Source: Chlamydiota bacterium (lineage in GTDB: Bacteria; Chlamydiota; Chlamydiia; Chlamydiales; VGMA01). Taken from it: DNA of 6,498 nucleotides. This document shows positions 1 to 5,968 of this stretch, piece by piece. The DNA is taken from the NCBI GenBank assembly GCA_016866575.1, contig VGMA01000087.1, positions 1 to 6,498 of the forward strand. The letters run 5' to 3'. Each line of letters starts with the position of its first letter. Position 1 is the first letter of the stretch. A program made the translations under genes and the position numbers. The notes under the pieces were generated by a model that saw only the letters and a program-made list of their open reading frames with translations, ran no database searches and had not been told where the DNA came from.

Positions 1-116
1 ATAGCAGCGATGAAGCGGTAAACTTCGGACTTATTGATTCTTTTAACCCGGGTTCGATCACCGATTCATCTAATTCTCAGTTTATTCTGATGCCAATGCG
101 ACTTGGCGCAGATTGA
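1..116 (+). CDS. dnaN: DNA polymerase III beta subunit (sliding clamp), 3' end only
   Basis: Only the last 37 codons are present, read in the frame starting at base 3 and ending with TGA at 114-116. The fragment contains PGSITDSS followed by QFILMPMRL, then a short GAD tail. The (V/I)MPMR(L) C-terminus is a hallmark of the beta clamp, where this last strand contributes to the pocket that binds clamp-interacting peptides of polymerases and repair proteins. The clamp is a ring-shaped processivity factor for the replicative polymerase. The three residues after MPMRL are a small extension compared with E. coli DnaN, which ends at MRL. recF follows after 26 nt on the same strand with no terminator between, consistent with a dnaN-recF transcript. 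The promoter and start codon lie outside the window. Confidence 0.9.
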   Translation, partial: SSDEAVNFGLIDSFNPGSITDSSNSQFILMPMRLGAD

Positions 117-142
117 GCTATCGAATTGATACAGGCTAACTT

Positions 143-1213
143 ATGGTAATATTAAGATCTCTTTGTTTACGCAATTTTCGCAACTACAAAGAGATCTTTT
201 TTTCTTTTAAAGAAGGTGTCAATAGCATCGAAGGAGATAACGGTCATGGCAAGACCAATCTCTTAGAAGCTCTATTTCTTTTAAGCGTCGGAAGATCATT
301 TAGAACCTCTCATCTTCAAGAACTTGTCAAACAAGGGGAATCCTCTTTTTATATCGAGGCATTGTTTGAAAGAGACGGAATCGATCAAAAAATCAAAATC
401 GGATTTTCTTCCGGTGAAAAAAAGATTTTCCATAACGACACTCCCCACTCCCACTTTTCTTCGTTGTTAGGTCTCATTCCTCAAACGTTATACACTCCTT
501 TTGATATCGAAATGATCGTAGGAGCCCCGCAGATAAGACGTCGTTTTTTGAATCTGCAAATTGCGCAAGTAGATCCTAAATATGCTTTTCACCTCACAAG
601 ATATGCTAAAGCCCTTGGTCATAGAAATGCTCTATTGAAAGAAAAACGTTCACCTACCATTGCTATTTGGGAAGAAGAGATGGCTAAATCTGCTGCCTAT
701 ATTGTGGAAGCTAGAAGAAAGCTTTTGTTAGATCTTAGCGAAAAAATTATAGGCTACTACCACAGCCTAGTCCCCTCGCCTGAAGAAATAGAGCTACGCT
801 ATCAACCTTCGCTCCATGAAAACTTCCAAGAGCACTGGGAAAAAAATAGAGCACGTGAATATGAATTTAAAGCTACTCTAAATGGCCCACATCGAGATGA
901 CTTTGTAATCATGCGAGATAAGAAAAATGCAAAAATTTATGCAAGTGAGGGGCAAAAACGTTCTTTGATAGCAGCGATTAAATTTGCTGAATTTGCCTTA
1001 TTGAAGGAGCGCTCAGAAACACCACCCATTTTAGGCATTGATGATTTTGGCGTTCATTTGGATGAAAAAAGATCTTCTTTATTCAAAGAGCAGCTAAAAC
1101 ACGTTGATCAGGTATTTGTCACAACACCTATACCACTAAATATGAATGCTCACCGGTTTCAAATCGTACATGGTGAACTTACTGATCCATCCATATTTTC
1201 TTGTGTTTTATGA
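143..1213 (+). CDS. recF: RecF, DNA replication/repair ATPase
   Basis: RecF is an SMC-like ABC ATPase that, with RecO and RecR, loads RecA at single-stranded gaps and stalled forks. The 356-residue protein is complete and of normal family length. Visible motifs are the N-terminal LRNFRNY block (9-15), Walker A GDNGHGKT (31-38), the IRRRFLN block (131-137), GPHRDDF (248-254), the ABC signature region SEGQKRSL (268-275), and Walker B ILGIDD (296-301) followed by the D-loop-like HLDEKR (305-310). The ATG start puts MVILRSLCLRNFRNY at the N-terminus, as expected for the family. The ribosome binding site is weak (only CAGG about 7 nt upstream), so translation may be coupled to dnaN 26 nt upstream. 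The gene ends 3 nt before a hairpin terminator. Identification is secure from the motifs and the dnaN neighbour. Confidence 0.97.
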   Translation: MVILRSLCLRNFRNYKEIFFSFKEGVNSIEGDNGHGKTNLLEALFLLSVGRSFRTSHLQELVKQGESSFYIEALFERDGIDQKIKIGFSSGEKKIFHNDTPHSHFSSLLGLIPQTLYTPFDIEMIVGAPQIRRRFLNLQIAQVDPKYAFHLTRYAKALGHRNALLKEKRSPTIAIWEEEMAKSAAYIVEARRKLLLDLSEKIIGYYHSLVPSPEEIELRYQPSLHENFQEHWEKNRAREYEFKATLNGPHRDDFVIMRDKKNAKIYASEGQKRSLIAAIKFAEFALLKERSETPPILGIDDFGVHLDEKRSSLFKEQLKHVDQVFVTTPIPLNMNAHRFQIVHGELTDPSIFSCVL

Positions 1214-1216
1214 TTC

Positions 1217-1247
1217 AAAAGAGCGGGAAGATCCCGCTCTTTTTTTT
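1217..1247 (+). terminator. Rho-independent terminator of dnaN-recF, possibly shared with pgi
   Basis: A 12-bp perfect stem (1217-1228 with 1232-1243) encloses an AGA loop. Its GC-rich core is GAGCGGGA/TCCCGCTC, and a run of eight T (1240-1247) overlaps the end of the stem and continues beyond it. It lies between the recF stop codon and the pgi stop codon (1253-1255) of the convergent gene. Read on the - strand the same hairpin is followed by only four T, so it should be strong for recF and weaker for pgi. Confidence 0.93.
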
Positions 1248-1252
1248 AAGAT

Positions 1253-2899
1253 CTACTGCGCATGCTTTTTCAAAACATCGTAATCTAAGTGGATATGCGG
1301 TGCTTCTAAATTTTCCATGTGCTTGATGAATGCTTCAGCGACTTGAACTTCTTTTTGTGCTGGATGAGGAGTTGCTCCTTTCTTGTGAGCCCTTTCCTTG
1401 TATAAATCAAGGATTGACAACGAGAGCTTTTTGCCTAGCTGCACACCTTCTTGGTCAAAAGAATTGATGTGCCATATAGCGCCGGTAAAGGCGGTTTTAT
1501 GCTCATAATAAGAAAGGATTTGCCCTAGAATCTGCGGTGTCAATTTTTTTGCTAATAGGATGCGGCTTTGTCTGTTGCCTTTAAAATCGCGATTTTTATT
1601 CTCATCTTTTTTTCCGGTTGCAAGAGCTATAGCCTGAGCAAATAGATTTGCGTTTAGCTTTGTTCTTTGAGATGTACCCATTGATTCTTTATCAAAATCA
1701 TGTTGAGACTCTCTAAAACCGATAAATTCTATAGGCACCACATCAGTTCCTTGGTGTAGGCACTGAAAAAACGAGTGTTGAGAATCTGTACCCGGCTCTC
1801 CAAAAATTGTCTGAGAGGTTCCAAAATTCACATATTCACCCTCTTGGGTAATATGTTTACCATTAGACTCCATAATTAGCTGCTGTAAATGCGCAGGAAA
1901 GCGGCTCATTCCGTAGGCATAAGGAATGATAGCTAAATTTGGGCAATTCATGAAATTGCGATTCCATACATCTAATAGAGCTGACATAAGCGCTATATTT
2001 TTTCGAGGATTGGTCTCAAGAACATGCTGATCCATTTCATGCATACCTTGCAAGAACTCTAAAACCACGTCAAATCCAAGCGTAAGTCCCAAAGGAACAA
2101 CACCTACCATAGAAGAAACTGAGTAGCGCCCTCCTACAAAGTCCCAAAGATAAAAACACGCTGCATACAAATTAGGATTGTCCATCGGGCTTTTTTCTCC
2201 AGTAACACAGACAAAGTGTTCTTTCGGATTTACCCCTTTAGATTCAAAGTAGTGGCGAAGAACCTCTTCATTTGAAACAATTTCTAGCGTTCCCCCTGAT
2301 TTTGAAACCACAACAACTAGCGTTTTTTTCAGATCTACCTCTTGTAGAGCACTTGCCATATTGTCTGGATCGACGTTTGAAATGAAATGGAGTCTGGCTT
2401 TGCATTTTTGATAAGCAGATAGCGCATTATAAACAGCTTGAGTCCCTAGGTATGAACCACCTATTCCTACAACAGCTACATCGGTATACTTACCTTCTAC
2501 TTTTTTGTAAAAATTCCTAAACTTCTCAATTTCAATTTTCTCAAGCTCTGCTGCTTCGCGAGCTTTTTTACTCAATTTCTTCTCATTAAAAAATCCGCGC
2601 ATTGCGGTGTGTCCAACGGCTCGATTTTCGCTGGCATAGCCTTCTATATAGTTGACCATTTCCATATTTTGGATCATGGCCATCTTTTTACAAGCCTCTG
2701 ATTCTTCAGCAAGTTCTTCTAATGCATGAAGAATTTCTTGATTGACTCGTTCTGTAGAAAAAAGGAGCCTGAGCTGGCATCCTGAGACCACCATCTCCTC
2801 AACTCTCTTAGCATCAAGGGCTCCATCCTTTGTAAGGTCAGGTGCTTTCTTCGCTAACTCACGTAATTTCTTGGTCGCTATAAATCTGTCAAAGTTCAT
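1253..2899 (-). CDS. pgi: Glucose-6-phosphate isomerase
   Basis: Pgi interconverts glucose 6-phosphate and fructose 6-phosphate in cytoplasmic glycolysis and gluconeogenesis. The 548-residue protein is of normal length and collinear with the family. It has GIGGS (145-149), the phosphate-binding loop SKSGGT (199-204), MESNGK with the catalytic Glu (about 344), GTDSQHSFFQ with the catalytic His (about 375), and SFDQEGVQLGK with the active-site Lys (about 490). The wording of these blocks resembles chlamydial Pgi. The usual SKSGTT or SKTFTT loop has Gly in place of the first of the two threonines here, while the second, which contacts phosphate in known structures, is kept. I chose ATG at 2899 over TTG at 2902 because AGGAG (2906-2910) is 6 nt from the ATG but only 3 nt from the TTG. 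The gene is convergent with recF and appears monocistronic. Confidence 0.97.
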   Translation of the reverse strand: MNFDRFIATKKLRELAKKAPDLTKDGALDAKRVEEMVVSGCQLRLLFSTERVNQEILHALEELAEESEACKKMAMIQNMEMVNYIEGYASENRAVGHTAMRGFFNEKKLSKKAREAAELEKIEIEKFRNFYKKVEGKYTDVAVVGIGGSYLGTQAVYNALSAYQKCKARLHFISNVDPDNMASALQEVDLKKTLVVVVSKSGGTLEIVSNEEVLRHYFESKGVNPKEHFVCVTGEKSPMDNPNLYAACFYLWDFVGGRYSVSSMVGVVPLGLTLGFDVVLEFLQGMHEMDQHVLETNPRKNIALMSALLDVWNRNFMNCPNLAIIPYAYGMSRFPAHLQQLIMESNGKHITQEGEYVNFGTSQTIFGEPGTDSQHSFFQCLHQGTDVVPIEFIGFRESQHDFDKESMGTSQRTKLNANLFAQAIALATGKKDENKNRDFKGNRQSRILLAKKLTPQILGQILSYYEHKTAFTGAIWHINSFDQEGVQLGKKLSLSILDLYKERAHKKGATPHPAQKEVQVAEAFIKHMENLEAPHIHLDYDVLKKHAQ

Positions 2900-2919
2900 C
2901 AAACTCTCCTTTTCTCTTT

Positions 2920-2949
2920 TTTATCCCAAATTTTGAAAGAAATTGGCAA
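2920..2949 (-). promoter_or_regulatory. Candidate promoter for pgi
   Basis: Read on the - strand, TTGCCA (2949-2944) is followed after 18 bp by GATAAA (2925-2920), scoring 5/6 and 4/6 against the sigma-70 type consensus. The start site would fall near 2913, giving a leader of about 14 nt that just includes the AAAAGGAG ribosome binding site. Other weak combinations exist in this AT-rich stretch, so the call is tentative. Confidence 0.3.
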
Positions 2950-2965
2950 TATTTTTTAAGAGTAC

Positions 2966-2994
2966 TTGATTCAAATACCGACTTTCCTTATACT
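2966..2994 (+). promoter_or_regulatory. Promoter of tRNA-Pro
   Basis: TTGATT (2966-2971) and TATACT (2989-2994) are separated by exactly 17 bp, a close match to a sigma-70 (chlamydial sigma-66) promoter. The predicted start near 3001 leaves a 9-nt 5' leader before the mature tRNA at 3010, typical of a stable RNA gene. Confidence 0.72.
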
Positions 2995-3009
2995 TAACCG
3001 CATGATCGT

Positions 3010-3084
3010 CGGGGTATAGCGCAGTTTGGCTAGCGCATCTGCTTTGGGAGCAGAGGGTCGGGGGTTCAAATCCCTCTGCCCCGA
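3010..3084 (+). tRNA. tRNA-Pro(UGG)
   Basis: A complete cloverleaf can be folded. The acceptor stem CGGGGTA (3010-3016) pairs with TGCCCCG (3077-3083), with discriminator A at 3084. The D stem is GCGC/GCGC (3019-3022 with 3033-3036). The anticodon stem TCTGC/GCAGA (3038-3042 with 3050-3054) carries the loop TTTGGGA, with anticodon TGG at 3045-3047. The T stem and loop lie at 3060-3076 with TTCAAAT. UGG reads proline CCN codons, and a C-G first acceptor pair with A73 is the proline tRNA identity pattern. CCA is not encoded (TTA follows), so it must be added by the CCA-adding enzyme. No terminator is seen downstream, and the last 19 nt overlap the end of the gene on the opposite strand. Confidence 0.97.
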
Positions 3085-3761
3085 TTATCTTCTTCATAAT
3101 CAATCGTATCACCACCCGCAGCTTCAAATCCTAGTAGCATTCTCTTACCTTCTTTGCTTAAGCAACTTCCAGCAAAAAGAATGTAATCAATTCCATGCCA
3201 AAGCTCACAAGCAAAAAGTTCTGGCAACAGACGAAAAGCAATTTTTTTATTGATCATCGATTCAAGCATTGAATTGACTAAAGTATAATCTATTCGATCT
3301 ACTTGAGGGATCAATACTCCCCATTGAGGCTCTTGTAGCTCTTGAAAAGGCAAAGGGGAATTTTCTATCACAATCTGTAAATGAAGAAAACGAGCTTTAG
3401 AAAAAAGGATTGCCTGCTCTGCTAAAGAGTATTCTCTTAGTAGTCGAAAGTGGGCGTAAAGTGGCATTGTTTCAGGAACAATAGAGCCAAGGCTTTGAAG
3501 TGATTCTGCCAAATCCGATAAAAGCTGCTGAGCTGTTTCAAAAGGAGCATCGAGATCTCCTCTATATAAAATGAGTCCGCTAATTTTATCTTTCTGCGGC
3601 TCCAAAACCTCTGAAGAAAATTGCTTAAGCGCCAACGAGTATGAAGAAAGTCGCATCGGGTGAAAAAAAGGTGGTATAAAGCCAAAATCAACTTCAACCA
3701 TCCCTTCAAGTGAAAGATTTGTAAATTCTAAAGAGGACTGTAAAGAAAGGTCTATAATCAT
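3066..3761 (-). CDS. Hypothetical protein, translationally coupled to trmB
   Basis: I do not recognise this 231-residue protein. It has no signal peptide, membrane segment, P-loop or metal-binding cluster that I can see. It contains alternating hydrophobic strands and helices, for example SGLILYRGDLD (61-71), FLHLQIVIENSP (125-136), WGVLIPQVDRIDY (147-159) and HGIDYILFAG (189-198). This suggests a soluble alpha/beta, perhaps barrel-like fold, but that is inference only. The start is the ATG at 3761, which overlaps the trmB stop as ATGA and has AGGA four nt upstream inside trmB. A longer reading to 3809 would lie wholly within trmB and is not favoured. The C-terminus is acidic (DYEEDN) and then RGRGI. 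The last six codons and the stop are antisense to the tRNA-Pro acceptor and T arm. Coupling to trmB points to co-expression but does not by itself show function. Confidence 0.82.
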   Translation of the reverse strand: MIIDLSLQSSLEFTNLSLEGMVEVDFGFIPPFFHPMRLSSYSLALKQFSSEVLEPQKDKISGLILYRGDLDAPFETAQQLLSDLAESLQSLGSIVPETMPLYAHFRLLREYSLAEQAILFSKARFLHLQIVIENSPLPFQELQEPQWGVLIPQVDRIDYTLVNSMLESMINKKIAFRLLPELFACELWHGIDYILFAGSCLSKEGKRMLLGFEAAGGDTIDYEEDNRGRGI

Positions 3762-4399
3762 TGTTTCCTGAATCTTAAAAAGTGAATTTCTTTTCCTTTT
3801 TCCAACCATAATCTGTGGAAATAGGAGCTGCCATAATCTTCTAACACATCTTGTGTAGAAATTAGATCTGTTTCTTCTTTAATGAGTTTTTCTGTCTGGT
3901 GCCGATAAGGAGTGTCATCGGTAACAAAAGTAAAAAGACCGCCGGTTTTAAGAGCTCGGACGACAAGCTCTGCAAAAGTTTTTTGCATCAAACGGTTTTT
4001 TGCATGACGCAATTTAGGCCAAGGATCGGGAAAATTGATAAAAATATGGCAAACTGTTTGCGGCTTGAGGTAAAACTCAGCAAAAGTTTCAGCTTCACCA
4101 CAAACAATAAGGATATTTGTTAACCCTTTTTGTTTGGCTTTGACCCAAATTTTACGAACTCGATCAAATTTTCTCTCTACCGCTACCCAAAATACATCTG
4201 GCTCTTCGGTGGCTTTTTGGATGATCCACTCTCCATTTCCACTGCAAAATTCTACGTGTATTGCCCTATTATTAGGCAAAAGGGAGCCTTCCCAAGCAGA
4301 ATGATTTGGATAATTTTTAGGAATAAAAAATACTTGATCCTCAAGTAAAGGCCTTCTCTCATCGAAGGTGTACGGATATAATAAATCTTGTTGTTTCAT
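3758..4399 (-). CDS. trmB: tRNA (guanine-N7-)-methyltransferase TrmB
   Basis: TrmB uses S-adenosylmethionine to methylate G46 in the variable loop of tRNAs. The 213-residue protein has the SAM-binding motif VEFCSGNGEW (49-58), the ERKFDRVRKIW helix (75-85), the family-diagnostic NFPDPWPK (122-129), and TDD (160-162) near the C-terminal substrate-binding part. The start is the ATG at 4399, giving MKQQDLLYPY, which matches the chlamydial TrmB N-terminus as I remember it. The frame stays open to 4534, but that extension is simply the reverse of tRNA-Leu. There is no ribosome binding site. Instead a -10 hexamer lies 6 nt upstream, so the message may be leaderless. The gene is first in a two-gene unit with the unassigned gene overlapping its stop, and it diverges from a tRNA gene. 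Confidence 0.96.
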   Translation of the reverse strand: MKQQDLLYPYTFDERRPLLEDQVFFIPKNYPNHSAWEGSLLPNNRAIHVEFCSGNGEWIIQKATEEPDVFWVAVERKFDRVRKIWVKAKQKGLTNILIVCGEAETFAEFYLKPQTVCHIFINFPDPWPKLRHAKNRLMQKTFAELVVRALKTGGLFTFVTDDTPYRHQTEKLIKEETDLISTQDVLEDYGSSYFHRLWLEKGKEIHFLRFRKQ

Positions 4400-4405
4400 G
4401 AAAAT

Positions 4406-4434
4406 AGTATATTTCTTGACGAAAAAGCACTCAA
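4406..4434 (-). promoter_or_regulatory. Promoter of trmB, predicting a leaderless mRNA
   Basis: On the - strand TTGAGT (4434-4429) and TATACT (4411-4406) are separated by exactly 17 bp. Counting the last -10 base as -7 places +1 at 4399, the A of the trmB ATG. No Shine-Dalgarno sequence lies between. The element overlaps the candidate tRNA-Leu promoter on the opposite strand. Confidence 0.6.
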
Positions 4435-4444
4435 GAGAGAAAAT
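4416..4444 (+). promoter_or_regulatory. Candidate promoter of tRNA-Leu
   Basis: TTGACG (4416-4421, 5/6 to consensus) and GAAAAT (4439-4444, 4/6) are 17 bp apart. This predicts transcription from about 4451, 2 nt before the mature tRNA at 4453. The -10 is imperfect, but no better candidate exists in the 53 bp between trmB and the tRNA. Confidence 0.45.
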
Positions 4445-4452
4445 TGTAGCAT

Positions 4453-4533
4453 GCCCAGGTGGTGAAATGGCAGACACGCCAGACTTAGGATCTGGTGCCG
4501 CAAGGTGTGGGGGTTCAAGTCCCTTCCTGGGCA
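4453..4533 (+). tRNA. tRNA-Leu(UAG)
   Basis: This is a class II tRNA with an extra variable arm. The acceptor stem GCCCAGG (4453-4459) pairs with CCTGGGC (4526-4532), and the discriminator is A4533, a major leucine identity element. The anticodon stem is CCAGA/TCTGG (4479-4483 with 4491-4495), with loop CTTAGGA and anticodon TAG at 4486-4488. The variable arm has a GCC-GCAA-GGT hairpin (about 4497-4506). The T arm at 4509-4525 has loop TTCAAGT and two G-U pairs in its stem. CCA is not encoded. The UAG anticodon reads CUN leucine codons. The gene is divergent from trmB and followed by a terminator, so it appears to be a single-gene unit. Confidence 0.97.
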
Positions 4534-4547
4534 TTCACTGATAATGT

Positions 4548-4581
4548 AAAGAGTCTAGTTCAACTAGACTCTTTTTTTTTT
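4548..4581 (+). terminator. Rho-independent terminator of tRNA-Leu
   Basis: A 12-bp perfect stem (4548-4559 with 4563-4574) with loop TCA is followed by a run of ten T (4572-4581). It starts 14 nt after the tRNA. The T run touches the stop codon (4580-4582) of the convergent decarboxylase-agmatinase gene. Read the other way, only three T follow the hairpin, so it would terminate that gene less efficiently. Confidence 0.92.
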
Positions 4582-5968
4582 ACTTCTTGTAGTGATTAAC
4601 ATAAGCAAAAGTATTGTAGATAAGCTGAGCCGCTGAAAAATCTGCAGCTCTTAAATAGCGGTTAGGGCAAAGCTCCACTACATCAAATCCGACAATATTG
4701 TGGTGTTTTGCCACTTTTTTGATCAGTCCATTGATAAATGACCAAGAAAGTCCTCCGGGAGCAGGTGTTGATACAGCGGGCATCTCTTTTGGATCAAATA
4801 CATCTAAATCACATGTGATATACACATCTGGATCCAATTGATGCAAAATTTCATCAAACCACTCCTCTTCATCTTTCATCAAATCTGCTGCATAAAAAAT
4901 CTTTTCCATTTTGAGTAACGATCTTTCTTCTAAAGAAGTTGATCGGATTCCCACTGAAACAATATTTTCACATTTTTCACTAAGACGTCTCATAACGCAT
5001 GAGTGGCTATATTTACTTCCTTGGTGCATATCTCTATAATCTGTATGCGCATCAAGGTGCAAAATCGAGACATCAGGGTATTCAGCATGCACGGCTCTAA
5101 AAGCTCCAATTGTTACAGAGTGATTGCCGCCAATTACGCAAGGAGTTTTTCCATGTTTAATAGCCCTGGATACGTGCCGTTCTACATGATCTAACATTTT
5201 TTCAGGCTCTTCTTTAGAGATAGCTGTCATCGTATGAAATCCATGTTTTGATACCACAGATCCAGTTTCAATATTGAAGTCTTCTAATACAGTAGACGCA
5301 TGCAGTATGGCTCTTGGAGCGAATTTACTTCCTTTTAACCAAGATGAAGTTGAATCAAAAGCAACAGGTATAAGAATATTTTTTGCTTCATCAAAAAGGG
5401 ACTGCATTCCCAAAAAAGGACGATCACAATCAACTAAGGCTTGCTCTTGAAAAGACCCTGAAAGAAAACATATTGATACAAAAACACTTACATAGCGCTT
5501 TTCTGCTAGTGCACTTTTGACAATAAATTTCATTTCTTCATATTCATACTGATCTTGATACGATTCTTCATAGATATCTAAAAACATCCTTTCAAGCTCT
5601 TTTTTAGCCCCATCTTCTGGTAAAGCGCCTGAATATTCACAGATAATTCCGCCGCAATCGTGCCCTAATTCCCTATGTCTAAGATGGGCATATACAATCG
5701 CTGCTGTGGCTCTTTCCCCTTCTCTTGCGTGAGCTGAAGCGATAACGCTTTCTAAAACAGAGCCATAAGGAAGCATCTCACGACTAGGGAATTTTACCTC
5801 TTTTGCCCCTATAGGAAGAAAGGAGGAGTTATAAAAAAGCAAGTTGCAATCAGCTATACCCGCATCTTGTCGAGCTTGCTGCAAACTACCTGCATTGATC
5901 GCGACATCGCTGTGACCGACGCCGCTAGCACAGAAAAAATCTTGGGGAACACGATTATTAAATTTCAT
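4580..5968 (-). CDS. speB: Fused pyruvoyl-dependent arginine decarboxylase - agmatinase
   Basis: One 462-residue frame joins two enzymes. Residues 1 to about 175 resemble pyruvoyl-dependent arginine decarboxylase (PvlArgDC; AaxB in Chlamydia): FFCASGVGHSD near the N-terminus, the self-cleavage region YNSSFLP (46-52), VLESVIA (71-77) and ICEYSG (109-114), where Glu111 is the likely catalytic glutamate. Cleavage between Ser48 and Ser49 would make Ser49 the pyruvoyl group. Residues about 198-462 are a ureohydrolase of the agmatinase type: GGNHS (His283), LDAHTD (Asp306, His308, Asp310), YSHSCVMRR (320-328), CDLDVFDP (Asp387, Asp389) and FDVVE (428-432). All six manganese ligands are present. The expected reactions are arginine to agmatine plus CO2, then agmatine to putrescine plus urea. 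The ATG start has no Shine-Dalgarno sequence and lies in an inverted repeat. Agmatinase identity is very firm; the decarboxylase domain rests on the cleavage motif and flanking blocks. Confidence 0.92.
   Translation of the reverse strand: MKFNNRVPQDFFCASGVGHSDVAINAGSLQQARQDAGIADCNLLFYNSSFLPIGAKEVKFPSREMLPYGSVLESVIASAHAREGERATAAIVYAHLRHRELGHDCGGIICEYSGALPEDGAKKELERMFLDIYEESYQDQYEYEEMKFIVKSALAEKRYVSVFVSICFLSGSFQEQALVDCDRPFLGMQSLFDEAKNILIPVAFDSTSSWLKGSKFAPRAILHASTVLEDFNIETGSVVSKHGFHTMTAISKEEPEKMLDHVERHVSRAIKHGKTPCVIGGNHSVTIGAFRAVHAEYPDVSILHLDAHTDYRDMHQGSKYSHSCVMRRLSEKCENIVSVGIRSTSLEERSLLKMEKIFYAADLMKDEEEWFDEILHQLDPDVYITCDLDVFDPKEMPAVSTPAPGGLSWSFINGLIKKVAKHHNIVGFDVVELCPNRYLRAADFSAAQLIYNTFAYVNHYKK

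Noticed and set aside
2900..2902. TTG start for pgi one codon upstream of the ATG
   Set aside because: The AGGAG ribosome binding site is only 3 nt from the TTG but 6 nt from the ATG at 2899.
2921..3127. Reverse-strand open frame of 68 codons containing GAEGFEPPTLCSQSR
   Set aside because: This is the antisense reading of tRNA-Pro, a familiar spurious protein in annotations.
3026..3253. + strand open frame of 75 codons running out of tRNA-Pro
   Set aside because: It begins inside the tRNA and runs antisense to the unassigned gene; it has no ribosome binding site and no recognisable protein.
3437..3709. - strand open frame of 90 codons
   Set aside because: It is a shifted-frame shadow lying entirely within the unassigned gene.
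3762..3809. Longer start for the unassigned gene, adding 16 residues
   Set aside because: The added codons lie inside the trmB 3' end in another frame. The ATGA-coupled ATG at 3761 with AGGA upstream is the natural start.
3899..4348. Two + strand open frames of 74 and 72 codons opposite trmB
   Set aside because: They are antisense shadows of a well-identified gene, without start signals.
4400..4534. N-terminal extension of TrmB starting MPRKGLEPPH
   Set aside because: The extension is antisense tRNA-Leu plus the promoter region. Known TrmB proteins begin at the MKQQDLLYPY equivalent.
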